Made by a program: the position numbers and the translations under genes
Notes under the pieces: model-generated
Told to the model about the DNA's origin: nothing
The model's database searches: none
Seen by the model: only the letters and a program-made list of their open reading frames with translations
From: Thermoflavimicrobium daqui
GTDB lineage: Bacteria; Bacillota; Bacilli; Thermoactinomycetales; Thermoactinomycetaceae
Length of the DNA: 64,000 nt
Assembly: GCF_003313465.1 (NCBI RefSeq)
Contig: NZ_KZ845676.1
Coordinates: 1 to 64,000 of the forward strand
Direction: 5' to 3'
Shown here: in pieces, positions 9,101-17,844 of the stretch
Position numbering within the stretch: position 1 is the first letter of the stretch
Layout: the number at the start of each line of letters is the position of its first letter

Positions 9101-9128
9101 ATATTGTATTCTTATATGAATACAATAT
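9101..9128. promoter_or_regulatory. 28-bp palindromic operator upstream of the DoxX gene
   Basis: The arms atattgtattc and gaatacaatat match perfectly around ttatat, ending 31 bases before the start codon. The position suggests an operator overlapping the promoter. DoxX-type genes in Bacillus are often controlled by MarR/DUF24 repressors, which is why such a regulator is a reasonable guess. Confidence 0.6.
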
Positions 9129-9159
9129 TTCTATTTGAATAAAGGGGAGGATTCAATTA

Positions 9160-9591
9160 ATGAATAAGCAGCAAATCGGAAACCTTGTTCTAAGGTTGGT
9201 ATTGGGAATTATCTTTCTGGTTCATGGTATTGCAAAATTTCAAACAGGTTTAGATAATACTGCTGGGTGGTTCCAAAGTATTGGACTACCAGGAGCTTTA
9301 GCCTATATTGTAGCAATTATGGAAGTAGCTTGCGGCCTTGCTGTCATTGTAGGATTGGCTACCCGCTGGGTTTCTGCTGGACTGACCATTATTCTACTTG
9401 GAGCAATCTTTACGGTTAAGCTATCAGCAGGATTTACAGGAACAGCTGGAAAAACAGGATATGAATTTGACCTTGCGCTGCTAGCCATTTCGGTATATCT
9501 TACATTAGTGGGTTCAGAAGGGTTGTCGATGGATCGATGGTTACTTCGTGGAAAAAAGAGTGAGGGAGTAAAAGAGAATCCCTCCTCTTAA
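9160..9591 (+). CDS. DoxX family membrane protein
   Basis: A 143-residue protein with four hydrophobic segments. The family signature LRLVLGIIFLVHGIAKFQTG at the N-terminus and MEVACGLAVIVGL in the second helix place it in the DoxX/CatD group. These are small inner-membrane proteins linked to quinone, thiol or oxidant stress, and their precise activity is unsettled. The tail is short and charged. ATG 9160 follows AAAGGGGAGG. It stands alone between a palindromic operator and a terminator. Confidence 0.88.
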   Translation: MNKQQIGNLVLRLVLGIIFLVHGIAKFQTGLDNTAGWFQSIGLPGALAYIVAIMEVACGLAVIVGLATRWVSAGLTIILLGAIFTVKLSAGFTGTAGKTGYEFDLALLAISVYLTLVGSEGLSMDRWLLRGKKSEGVKENPSS

Positions 9592-9606
9592 TTAGCCAAT
9601 AGCGAA

Positions 9607-9647
9607 AATCCAAGACTTCAATATATATTGAAGTCTTGGATTTTTTT
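9607..9647 (+). terminator. Intrinsic terminator after the DoxX gene
   Basis: aatccaagacttcaa pairs with ttgaagtcttggatt, followed by seven T. It may serve both strands, because the regulator gene ends at 9661 from the other side. Confidence 0.9.
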
Positions 9648-9660
9648 GCAACCTTAATTA

Positions 9661-10191
9661 CTATAATCCGGTATAAACCGCGATTAAGACTTGGGCAGTT
9701 TGATCACCAATATTTTTTACATAATGAGGAACACTTGCACACCAACTAAATGAATCTCCTTCTTCTAGAATGACCATATCCTCTCCTTGTTGTGCAAGAA
9801 TTTTTCCTTGAAGAATGACATGACATTCCTTTCCTTGGTGAGCATGCGCATCGTCACCTGTTGACATTCCTGGTGGAAGCTCGGCAATCATCATACGTAA
9901 GCCTTCATAAGAAGCAAGTAGCTCTACCTTAGATTGATATTTGCCAAAGGTTGTAATTTCCCGTTCCTGTTTTCGTACGACCTTCATACGTTCATTTTTT
10001 TCGAGAAAAAGATAAGGTAAGGGAACGTTTAAAAATTTAGCTATCGAGTTCAGGGTTTCGACGGAAGGGGAAGTTTTGTTATTTTCTACATTGCTTAAAA
10101 AGCCTTTAGATAAGCCTGTTCCGTCTGCTATTTGTGTAATAGTTAATTTTTTTTGTTTTCGTATTTCACGAATGTTAGCTCCGATATCCAT
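9661..10191 (-). CDS. XRE family regulator with C-terminal cupin domain
   Basis: A 176-residue regulator with two parts. Residues 1-65 are a helix-turn-helix of the Cro/XRE type (IREIRKQKKLTITQIADGTG, LSKGFLSNVENNKTSPSVETL). The C-terminal half is a cupin barrel (HAHQGKECHVILQGKI, GDSFSW, VPHYVKN). Such proteins usually sense a small ligand and control metabolic or transport genes. ATG 10191 matches the family start, but its ribosome binding site is weak. A TTG at 10263 would add 24 residues without a better site. It could control the transporter on the other side of the spacer; that is inference. Confidence 0.83.
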   Translation of the reverse strand: MDIGANIREIRKQKKLTITQIADGTGLSKGFLSNVENNKTSPSVETLNSIAKFLNVPLPYLFLEKNERMKVVRKQEREITTFGKYQSKVELLASYEGLRMMIAELPPGMSTGDDAHAHQGKECHVILQGKILAQQGEDMVILEEGDSFSWCASVPHYVKNIGDQTAQVLIAVYTGL

Positions 10192-11055
10192 TGGTTTTTC
10201 TGCTACAACTAGGATTGATCCATGTTCACATTCCTGTTCTTTATGTGTCTTCCCTCTTATCAAGAGTATGGGTAGAATTAGGTTACAAAATATACAACAG
10301 TAAAAAGAACTCGCTAATTTGATGGACCATGACTTAAAGTAGCAGTTTCCTCCTTCACGTTTATTAATCTGTTATCTAATATGAATATATATTTTTTATT
10401 GGGAAACTGCAAACCATGGTACAGTCTGTAGTGGAACGATGCGTTGACTCGAAAAAGGGTTGTAGGTTATAGTCCTAAAAAGAAGGAATACTAGGAAATG
10501 CCGTCATTCCTCTACGCCTTTGAAAAGGCGAGCCTCTTGTCGGTGATTTTCGTGGAAATTTAAAAAAGTCATTTAACCAGATGAAGTTCTTTCATTTATA
10601 TATTCCATTTTTCTATAGTATAAAAAAGTTGTTTTATAAAATCGATTACTAAATAGAATAAATTCATAAATTACCCAACTATTATGTTATACTTAGTATA
10701 ATAGTAAAATTCATAAAATATATACACTAACACAATAAATCTATTCTACATATTAAACTAAGCAAATGCTTTTTCGATTTATGTATTTACAAGAAGGAGG
10801 TAACTATTAATATCTTAGAATTTTCCTTTTATAAATAGGAGTCGGAAAGCAGTTATATTTTAAAATTACCATTATGTCATAATAGTATTACTAATTAATA
10901 AGCAGCGAATTACTGAACAAAATGTGAATGAAATGATTTATTTTTAGTTAGTAATTTGTTATATTACTTATTAATTACTTGAAGGAGGTGTAGATTCCCT
11001 CTGTTCTTACGGAGTGAATATTCCGAAATTTGAAAGAGCAGTAGGAGAAGAAAAG
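10192..11055. other. Long AT-rich intergenic region before the sodium symporter gene
   Basis: No gene is supported. It contains a compact structured stretch near 10440-10570, an 11-bp inverted repeat (taattaataag at 10892-10902 with cttattaatta at 10967-10977), and two orphan Shine-Dalgarno-like sites: AAGAAGGAGG near 10790 and GAAGGAGGTG near 10981. Neither orphan site is followed by a usable reading frame. The true start of the transporter gene has its own site at about 11043. Confidence 0.4.
10440..10570. other. Structured intergenic element, possible IS200/IS605 right-end or RNA remnant
   Basis: The stretch stands out from its AT-rich surroundings. It has a tight hairpin cgcctttgaaaaggcg flanked by two copies of an AGAGG-like word (read on the minus strand: aagagg and tagagg) and by ccg/cgg arms. 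On the minus strand the pattern recalls the structured right ends of IS200/IS605 elements. No transposase gene is next to it. The assignment is from memory of the pattern only. Confidence 0.25.
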
Positions 11056-12558
11056 ATGGAACAAAGAGAACAATGGGGATCAAAAGCAGGTTTTATCATC
11101 GCTGCGATCTCATCAGCAGTTGGCCTAGGGAATATATGGCGATATCCATATGTTGTTTATGAAAATGGTGGCGGAGCCTTTTTAATCCCATATTTTATCG
11201 CTCTGCTTACAGCAGCGATCCCAATTTTAATTATGGAATATGCTTTAGGGCATCGATCTCGTGGTTCGGTACCTCGTACTTTTCAGGGCTTATCCCGCCG
11301 ATTTGAATGGATAGGTTGGTGGCAGATTTTTATTTGTGTCGTTATCATCTCTTACTATATGGCTATTATCGGATGGGCATTAAGCTACACCTATTATTCG
11401 ATCGGAACCCAATGGGGAAATGACCCGGAATCTTTCTTCTTTAAAAACTTTTTAGGAATGTCGGATAGCTTTTGGAATTTTGGCGGCATTCAGTGGAAAG
11501 TACTTCTTCCTGTTTTATTAGCATGGGCAGCTCTTTATTTCGTACTCATCAAAGGTGTCAAAAAAGGAATTGAAAAAAGTGCCAAAATATTAATGCCGAT
11601 TCTAGTAGTGTTTATGATCATTATCACGATTCGAGGAGTGACACTCCCAGGATCAGTAGAAGGATTAAATGTTCTTTTAACGCCGAAATTTTCAGCATTA
11701 GCTGATCCAAAAGTATGGATTGCAGCTTATGGACAAGTTTTCTTCTCATTAAGCATCGGATTTGGTATCATGATGACTTATTCTAGTTATCTTCCTAAAA
11801 AGTCAGACTTGTCTAATAGTGCATTTATCGCTGGTTTAGCGAATAGTGGATTCGAATTTTTGGCAGCTCTAGGGGTATTTGGAGCTTTAGGCTTTTTGGC
11901 AGTTCAGCAAGGAGTAGGCGTAGAAAACGTAGCTAAAGCGGGAGTGGGATTGGCGTTTGTTGTCTTCCCGAATATTATTAATGAGTTTCCCGGACTTAAC
12001 TCTCTTTTTGGAGTTTGCTTCTTTGGAGCTTTGTTATTCGCTGGTTTTACCTCTGCGGTCTCCATCTTAGAACCTTGTATTTCAGCAGTTAGAGAAAAGT
12101 TTAATCTGACCCGGAAAGCAGCAGTAAATTGGGTTTGCGGAATTACCTTTGTTCTTAGTCTTCTTTATACAACGCGCGGTGGATTACGCTATCTCGATAC
12201 GATTGATCGTTTTATCAATAGTTATGGTATCGTATTGGCCGGTCTAGCCGAAGTGATTGTACTTGCATGGGTATTAAGACAATTAGATCAGATCCGTGAC
12301 CATGTCAATGGGGTTTCGATTATACGAATTGGTCGTTGGTGGAATTTTGTCTTAGCAGTAGTGACTCCTATCATTCTGATTATTATGACAGCCTTTAACT
12401 TAGTGGATGAGTTGAAAAAACCATATGAAGGCTATCCAATGAGTGGATTGATTGTCATGGGATGGGGCGTTGCGGCACTTGTGATTGTGTTTGGTTGGAT
12501 TGCCCAGTCTATTTCTTGGAAAGATCAAGCAATGACGACAGGGAGGGATGAGCAATGA
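11056..12558 (+). CDS. Sodium-dependent transporter of the SNF/NSS family
   Basis: A 500-residue membrane transporter with about 11-12 hydrophobic segments. The NSS signature GLGNIWRYPYVVYENGGGAF lies in the first unwound helix and forms sodium and substrate contacts; AGFTSAVSILEP is in the eighth segment. The family imports amino acids or similar small molecules with Na+. I chose ATG 11056 (MEQREQWGSKAGF) over GTG 11014 because AGGAGAAG precedes it and the family begins here. Its stop overlaps the start of a 34-residue small subunit gene, which points to the MetP/MetS-type two-component NSS transporters that carry methionine and alanine in Corynebacterium. Substrate here is not proven. Confidence 0.9.
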   Translation: MEQREQWGSKAGFIIAAISSAVGLGNIWRYPYVVYENGGGAFLIPYFIALLTAAIPILIMEYALGHRSRGSVPRTFQGLSRRFEWIGWWQIFICVVIISYYMAIIGWALSYTYYSIGTQWGNDPESFFFKNFLGMSDSFWNFGGIQWKVLLPVLLAWAALYFVLIKGVKKGIEKSAKILMPILVVFMIIITIRGVTLPGSVEGLNVLLTPKFSALADPKVWIAAYGQVFFSLSIGFGIMMTYSSYLPKKSDLSNSAFIAGLANSGFEFLAALGVFGALGFLAVQQGVGVENVAKAGVGLAFVVFPNIINEFPGLNSLFGVCFFGALLFAGFTSAVSILEPCISAVREKFNLTRKAAVNWVCGITFVLSLLYTTRGGLRYLDTIDRFINSYGIVLAGLAEVIVLAWVLRQLDQIRDHVNGVSIIRIGRWWNFVLAVVTPIILIIMTAFNLVDELKKPYEGYPMSGLIVMGWGVAALVIVFGWIAQSISWKDQAMTTGRDEQ

Positions 12559-12659
12559 GTAGTGGCGCATGGACCATGTTGGCTGTAGGCGCTATCGGTT
12601 TATGGGGAGGGCTCATCTACTTTTTGTGGGTCGCTTACAAAGCAAGAAATAATGAGTGA
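12555..12659 (+). CDS. MetS-like NSS transporter small subunit
   Basis: A 34-residue single-helix membrane peptide, MSSGAWTMLAVGAIGLWGG followed by LIYFLWVAYKARNNE. Its ATG overlaps the transporter stop (ATGA), with GGGAGGGATG upstream as ribosome binding site. It matches the known pattern of the MetS small subunit, needed for transport by MetP in Corynebacterium: a short N-terminal segment, one helix with a Gly-rich face and a charged tail. It is too short for most gene finders. Confidence 0.85.
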   Translation: MSSGAWTMLAVGAIGLWGGLIYFLWVAYKARNNE

Positions 12660-12710
12660 TGGTTTAGTAGTATCATTGTTATAAATGGTTAAATATATGA
12701 AAATGATCAG

Positions 12711-12750
12711 ATAATGGTTAGCTCATTCTAAGAACTAACCATTATCTTTT
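12711..12750 (+). terminator. Intrinsic terminator after the symporter operon
   Basis: ataatggttag and ctaaccattat form an 11-bp stem followed by cttttt. Confidence 0.85.
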
Positions 12751-12826
12751 TGGTTACACAAATTTCCTGTTATTTGGACTGCTTTTCAGAGAGAGATTGA
12801 TTAGAAAAAAAGAAGAGGAGAGATCA

Positions 12827-12898
12827 TTGAAGAAGGCAAGATCATTACCAAGTTACGAGGAAGGAATTGGTTGCTGGTTAAGTTGTTTACTGGAATAA
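12827..12898 (+). CDS. Possible 23-residue small protein
   Basis: TTG start with AAGAGGAGAGATCA upstream. It encodes MKKARSLPSYEEGIGC then WLSCLLE, with two cysteines near the C-terminus. The frame lies between two clear terminators (12711-12750 and 12909-12948), so it would be its own transcript. I see no homologue to name. A promoter is not obvious. It may be a real small protein or a chance frame. Confidence 0.35.
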   Translation: MKKARSLPSYEEGIGCWLSCLLE

Positions 12899-12908
12899 GC
12901 CAAAGTAC

Positions 12909-12948
12909 CAAAGAAAAAACAGCCGAATGATGGGCTGTTTTTTCTTTG
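12909..12948 (+). terminator. Strong intrinsic terminator before the lut operon
   Basis: A 16-bp perfect stem caaagaaaaaacagcc / ggctgttttttctttg with a six-base loop and a T run inside the 3' arm. Confidence 0.85.
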
Positions 12949-13058
12949 AAATCGCTAATGATTATAAATATTCCTCCTTTTCAAATATCGATGGTTCTAA
13001 TGGGAATAGGGAAGGGAAGTACATATATAATCAACGTTAATTGGAGGAGTCTAGCGCG

Positions 13059-13796
13059 ATGAATATATCTATTCTAGTTACCTGTTTATGTGACGCGATA
13101 TATCCACATGTGGCTGAGTCAATGGTTAGAATCCTGCATCGCTATGGTATACCGCTTGATTTTCCTGAAATGCAAACTTGTTGCGGGCAACCAGCTTTTA
13201 ATAGTGGATATTGGGAAGAAGCGAGAGTTGCAGCCATGACAACAATAGCTAGTTTTGAAGATAGCGACTTTGTGATCGCTCCATCCGGATCTTGTGTAGG
13301 AATGATTCGACATCATTATCCTACTTTATTTAAAGAAGACCAAGAGATGTTAAGAAAAGTAAATGCATTGATGGAGAAAACCTATGAATTTACACAATTT
13401 CTAGTTCATGTATTAGGTATAACGGATCTAGGTGCAACTTTCCCTTATAACGTGACCTATCATCCATCCTGTCATGGGAATCGCCTCTTAGGAGTAAAAG
13501 ATGAACCGTACCAGCTCTTAAGCCATGTGAAAGGCTGTAAATTGATTCCGCTACCTTTTGCAACCGATTGTTGTGGCTTTGGTGGAACCTTTTCGGTTAA
13601 GCTATCTGATTTATCTGGGGCGATGGTTCAAGAAAAGGTGGAGCATGTCATGGAGACTGAAGCTGAAGTGTTGGTGGGACTTGATATGGCTTGCTTGATG
13701 AATATTGGTGGTAGATTAAGTCATGAAGGAAAAAACATTCGGGTAATGCATTTGGCAGAACTATTGTATGAAGGAGTGAAAAGAGCGAATGAGTGA
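13059..13796 (+). CDS. lutA: L-lactate utilisation protein LutA (CCG-domain subunit)
   Basis: A 245-residue subunit of the LutABC complex that oxidises L-lactate to pyruvate. Two cysteine-rich CCG modules are visible: CCGQPAFNSGYW near residue 40, and HPSCHGNRLLG followed by DCCGFGGTFSVK near 135-175. These bind Fe-S or heterodisulfide-type centres. ATG 13059 is chosen because TTGGAGGAG lies 9 bases upstream and the family begins with short text before ITCL/VTCL. The gene overlaps lutB by eight bases. Confidence 0.95.
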   Translation: MNISILVTCLCDAIYPHVAESMVRILHRYGIPLDFPEMQTCCGQPAFNSGYWEEARVAAMTTIASFEDSDFVIAPSGSCVGMIRHHYPTLFKEDQEMLRKVNALMEKTYEFTQFLVHVLGITDLGATFPYNVTYHPSCHGNRLLGVKDEPYQLLSHVKGCKLIPLPFATDCCGFGGTFSVKLSDLSGAMVQEKVEHVMETEAEVLVGLDMACLMNIGGRLSHEGKNIRVMHLAELLYEGVKRANE

Positions 13797-15294
13797 ACAA
13801 AGAGATATGGACGATTTAAAAGAGCGTGTACGGGTGGCATTAAATAACGATTTTTTACGAAACGCAGTTAAATTTACCACAGAGAAGTTACGGAAGGGGA
13901 AGCAAGCAGCAACGGATGAATTGGGAAATTGGGAAGAATGGCGTGAGCGTGGAAAGCAGATTCGTCTTCAGACGATTGCCCATCTTGACTACTATCTTTC
14001 CTTATTTGTTGACAATTTGCGGGCTGCTGGAGGAAAGGTTCACTTTGCATCAACAGCAGAAGAAGCTGTGCAAATATCCTTGAAAATTATGAAAGCAAAG
14101 CAAGCGAAATCGGTGGTTAAGTCGAAATCGATGGTTTCAGAAGAAGTACAAATCAATCAAGCTCTCGAAGAAGCAGGAATCGAAGTTGTGGAAACGGATT
14201 TAGGTGAATATATTATCCAACTTGCGAATGAAACGCCATCTCATATTATTATTCCGGCAATCCATCGAAATCGTAATCAGGTGGCCGAGCTATTTTCCGA
14301 GGTAGCTGGAGAGAAACTTCCTGCGGATACTACTGTGTTAGCGGGATTTGCTCGCTCGAAGCTAAGAGAGAAATTTTTACAAGCGGATATTGGAATAACT
14401 GGGTGTAATTTTGCGATTGCTGAATCGGGTTCCATGGTTTTATTTTCGAATGAAGGAAATGCAAGGATGGTAAGTACATTGCCTAAAACGCAAATTACCA
14501 TGATGGGAATGGAGAGAATCATTCCTTCTTGGGAAGATCTGGAGGTCATGGCTACCCTTTTACCACGAGCAGCCACAGGGCAAAAACTAACCGTTTATAT
14601 GTCAGCGATTCATGGTCCAAAACGAAACGATGAGGTAGATGGACCTGAGGAATTACATGTCATTATTATTGATAATGGACGTTCGCACCAATTAGGTGAT
14701 CCTGATTTTCAAGAAGTACTTCATTGTATTCGATGTGGGGCTTGCCTTAATGCATGCCCTGTTTATCGTCATATAGGAGGACATGCTTATGGATGGGTGT
14801 ATAGTGGACCAATAGGAGCTGTACTAACACCTGTTCTTAATCCTGATAAAGGTGAGTGGAGAGAAGTAGCCAATGCTTCTAGCTTATGTGGAGCTTGCTA
14901 TGAAGCGTGTCCTGTAAAGATTCCTCTTCATGATATGTTAGTTTATATTCGTCGCCGCAATGTGGAGGAAAAACGGACAGATGTTATTGAGAAGTTAGGA
15001 ATGAGCGCTTTTGGGAAGATCGCTTCGAACCATAAGCGGTTTCGTTTGGCGGTTAAAGCAGGGCAACTTGGACAGAAGTTCATAGCGAGAAAAGGAAAAA
15101 TTACCGCGAAAGTTGGACCTCTAAAAAATTGGACAACTTATCGTGTGGCTCCAACCTTCGCCCAACGATCTTTTCGTGAGTCATGGCGTCAGTTAGATCA
15201 AGAACTAAAACAAGAGATGTCACTGCCACAAAATCAAGAAATTCGACAAAGGATGCAAGAAATCATAGCCAAACGAGGTGAGAAAAGTGAATAA
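13789..15294 (+). CDS. lutB: L-lactate utilisation iron-sulfur protein LutB
   Basis: A 501-residue iron-sulfur subunit. The N-terminal two thirds is the LUD/YkgG-type domain (GITGCNFAIAESGSMVLFSN, TLPKTQITMMGMERI). Two [4Fe-4S] ferredoxin motifs follow: CIRCGACLNACPVYRHIGG near residue 313 and CGACYEACPVKIPLHDML near 365. It passes electrons from lactate oxidation together with LutA and LutC. It overlaps lutA at its start and lutC at its end, so the three subunits are translated from one message in the usual order. Confidence 0.96.
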   Translation: MSEQRDMDDLKERVRVALNNDFLRNAVKFTTEKLRKGKQAATDELGNWEEWRERGKQIRLQTIAHLDYYLSLFVDNLRAAGGKVHFASTAEEAVQISLKIMKAKQAKSVVKSKSMVSEEVQINQALEEAGIEVVETDLGEYIIQLANETPSHIIIPAIHRNRNQVAELFSEVAGEKLPADTTVLAGFARSKLREKFLQADIGITGCNFAIAESGSMVLFSNEGNARMVSTLPKTQITMMGMERIIPSWEDLEVMATLLPRAATGQKLTVYMSAIHGPKRNDEVDGPEELHVIIIDNGRSHQLGDPDFQEVLHCIRCGACLNACPVYRHIGGHAYGWVYSGPIGAVLTPVLNPDKGEWREVANASSLCGACYEACPVKIPLHDMLVYIRRRNVEEKRTDVIEKLGMSAFGKIASNHKRFRLAVKAGQLGQKFIARKGKITAKVGPLKNWTTYRVAPTFAQRSFRESWRQLDQELKQEMSLPQNQEIRQRMQEIIAKRGEKSE

Positions 15295-16027
15295 GCAAGA
15301 TCGTTTGCTAATACTAAAAAGCTTAGAGGAAGAATCGAAGAAAAAAGAGGAGGCTTTTTTTTCCCGGATTGCTAATCGATTAGGACGACCTCGAATGACT
15401 ACGCCTCCTGTACAACCTGTGCGTGGTGTACCGGATTTTTGGAAGCAATATGCTCTACAGCCAGCCGAACGGGTCGAACTTTTTATGAAAAACTGGGCGG
15501 ATTTAGGAGGGGTTGCCAAAAGGTTTTCGACCAAAGTAGAGTTATCCACATGGATCAACCAAATTTCAACTGAATGGGAAGCGAAACGCCTGATTCGCTG
15601 GGATCACTCTCTTTTGAATGATATCCATTTTAATCAGGAAAATTCTCAGATGGAGATCACCGTATGGAATGCCAAGCACGAAGAATTACTTGGCAAGGCT
15701 GCTAGAGCTGATATTGGCTTGGTGGTCGCAGACTATGCGATTGCCCATACGGGAACCGCTGTTGTTACTTCAGGAGCAAAGCGAGGTCGTTCTGTTAGTT
15801 TACTACCCACTGTATTAATCGTGATTATACCTACCTGTGTGATCAAAACAAAAATGGGTGAAGTATTAGCTGAAATTCATCGTTGGGATGGAAAGAGCAT
15901 GCCAGCAGGAATTCATTTTATTACTGGGCCAAGTCGTTCATCCGATATTGAAAATGATCTCACGATTGGCGTCCATGGACCAGGAATTGTTTATGCCCTA
16001 ATATTGGAAGAAAATCATGATGGATAA
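15287..16027 (+). CDS. lutC: Lactate utilisation protein LutC
   Basis: A 246-residue LUD-domain protein, third part of the lactate oxidation complex. The family core is seen as ADIGLVVADYAIAHTGTAVV, the RGRSVSLLPTVLIVIIP strand, and the closing GPSRSSDIENDLTIGVHGPG. GTG 15287 follows AGGTGAG and is preferred; GTG 15278 is also in frame and would add three residues. It overlaps lutB. A bidirectional terminator follows. Confidence 0.95.
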   Translation: MNKQDRLLILKSLEEESKKKEEAFFSRIANRLGRPRMTTPPVQPVRGVPDFWKQYALQPAERVELFMKNWADLGGVAKRFSTKVELSTWINQISTEWEAKRLIRWDHSLLNDIHFNQENSQMEITVWNAKHEELLGKAARADIGLVVADYAIAHTGTAVVTSGAKRGRSVSLLPTVLIVIIPTCVIKTKMGEVLAEIHRWDGKSMPAGIHFITGPSRSSDIENDLTIGVHGPGIVYALILEENHDG

Positions 16028-16101
16028 AAGCATAGTGAAAGTATATGTGTCATTTAATTGTTGAATAGTTCTACTGTTAGCTATACTAATCTATAAATAA
16101 T

Positions 16102-16137
16102 AAAGAAAAACAGCCTAACTGTCGGCTGTTTTTCTTT
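16102..16137. terminator. Bidirectional terminator between lutC and argS
   Basis: aaagaaaaacagcc / ggctgtttttcttt form a 14-bp stem with T runs on both strands. It overlaps the argS stop codon. Confidence 0.85.
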
Positions 16138-17818
16138 ACATCGACTGTGGTGCTTTAATCCCTAAGATGCGTAGACACTCTTTAATAATGGTTGCTACTG
16201 AAAAAACTAAATGCAGGCGAGCGTTTTTGTTTTCCGAATCAAGGATCCGTACTTTTGCATAATAGCTATTAAAGGAACGGGCGAGGTCGAGAGCATACCG
16301 CGCAATTTTGGATGGGTCATAGTCTGTCCAAGATTGTTTGACCACTTCTCCAAATTGAGAAAGAAGGAAGATAGTCGACCAAGCTTCATCTTCATCAAGT
16401 GAATAACCTATTTGTGGAACAAAGTCCCCTGACTTTCGTAACAACGAGTGGCAACGAGCATGTGTATATTGTAAATAGGGTCCTGTTTCTCCATCAAAGT
16501 TAAGCATATGTTCAAAGGAGAAATCTACATCATTGGTACGGAAGTTTTTTAAGTCTTGAAAGATGACAGCTCCTATTCCAACCTGTTTAGCAATTTCATG
16601 TTTATTCTCTAATGTAGGATTCTTTTGATCGATAATTTGATAGGCGAGCTCTATTGCTTCATTTAAGACTTCCTCTAGTAAAATCACTCGTCCAGCTCTG
16701 GTAGACATTTTCTTGCCGTTTTGCAACATCATACCAAATGGAATGTGAATGATGTCCTTTGCCCAGTCAAAACCTGCTTTTTGAAGGACCAGTTTGACTT
16801 GCTGAAAGTGGAGAGTTTGTTCACTTCCTACTACATATAAAGAGCGAGCGAAATCAAAGTTACGTTTACGATATATGGCAGTAGCAAGGTCACGAGTAGC
16901 ATAGATAGTAGCCCCATCAGATTTTTGAATTAGACAAGGAGGAAGATCATTTTCATCTAATTGAACAACAAGAGCTCCGTTACTTTCTTCAATAAGTCCT
17001 TCTGCTGTTAGTAACTCTATCACTTCGTCCATTTTATCATTATAAAATGACTCTCCATGAAGATAATCAAAGGAAATATCTAATAATTGATAGATACGGA
17101 AAAATTCTTTTAATGATTCCTCGCGAAACCAGCTCCATAATTTAAGTGTTTGTGGATCTCCCTCTTCTAGCTTTTTAAAATAAAGTCGTCCTTCATCATT
17201 TAATTCAGAATGCTTGTTAGCTTCGTCGTGAAACTTGATATACAGACGTAGTAACTCAACGATCGGTTGCTGTATTACCTTTTCTTCGTCTCCCCATTTG
17301 AGGTATGCAACAATTAGTTTTCCGAATTGCGTTCCCCAATCTCCTAAGTGATTAATTCGTATAGGACGATATCCATTTTTGGCAGTAAGGTTCGCAATGG
17401 AATGACCAATCACTGTGGAGCGTAGGTGACCCATTGAGAAGGGTTTAGCAATATTTGGCGCAGAGAGATCGATAGGGACATTTTGGTTTTCTCCATCATT
17501 GTTTGAGCCGAAGCTTGCCGCTTTTAAGACGATCTGATTGAGTAATTCTTGACTGATTTGTTTTTTATCTAAGAAGATATTGATATAAGGACCGACAGCA
17601 TCTACTTTTAAGAAAAGTGGATGGTGAATCGACAAGGCCAGCTGTTCAGCAATCTCTTTTGGAGAGCGCTTAAAGGTTTTGGCCCATGAGAAACAAGGGA
17701 TTGCATAATCTCCAAAATCAGGATTTTTTGGCTTTTCAATCACGATGGAAAGATCGTGATGAATCATTCGATCTAGAGACTCTTGAATTACCTGCTTCAC
17801 CATTAGCTTGATATCCAA
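16136..17818 (-). CDS. argS: Arginyl-tRNA synthetase
   Basis: A 560-residue class I synthetase that charges tRNA-Arg. The HIGH-like motif is in APNIAKPFSMGHLRSTVIG (here Ser-Met-Gly-His for His-x-Gly-His), followed by HLGDWGTQFGKL. The KMSKS-like motif reads KKMSTRAG. The N-terminal Arg-specific add-on (PKNPDFGDYAIPCFSWAK) and the anticodon-binding C-terminus (LQYTHARCHSLLRK, DLARSFNSYYAKVRIL) are present. The open frame extends to 17971, but TTG 17818 has AGGAGG at the right distance and gives the family length. The extra upstream codons lie in the T-box terminator region and are not translated. Confidence 0.95.
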   Translation of the reverse strand: MDIKLMVKQVIQESLDRMIHHDLSIVIEKPKNPDFGDYAIPCFSWAKTFKRSPKEIAEQLALSIHHPLFLKVDAVGPYINIFLDKKQISQELLNQIVLKAASFGSNNDGENQNVPIDLSAPNIAKPFSMGHLRSTVIGHSIANLTAKNGYRPIRINHLGDWGTQFGKLIVAYLKWGDEEKVIQQPIVELLRLYIKFHDEANKHSELNDEGRLYFKKLEEGDPQTLKLWSWFREESLKEFFRIYQLLDISFDYLHGESFYNDKMDEVIELLTAEGLIEESNGALVVQLDENDLPPCLIQKSDGATIYATRDLATAIYRKRNFDFARSLYVVGSEQTLHFQQVKLVLQKAGFDWAKDIIHIPFGMMLQNGKKMSTRAGRVILLEEVLNEAIELAYQIIDQKNPTLENKHEIAKQVGIGAVIFQDLKNFRTNDVDFSFEHMLNFDGETGPYLQYTHARCHSLLRKSGDFVPQIGYSLDEDEAWSTIFLLSQFGEVVKQSWTDYDPSKIARYALDLARSFNSYYAKVRILDSENKNARLHLVFSVATIIKECLRILGIKAPQSM

Positions 17819-17844
17819 TGTAATTCCTCCTAGTCCTTTATCAA

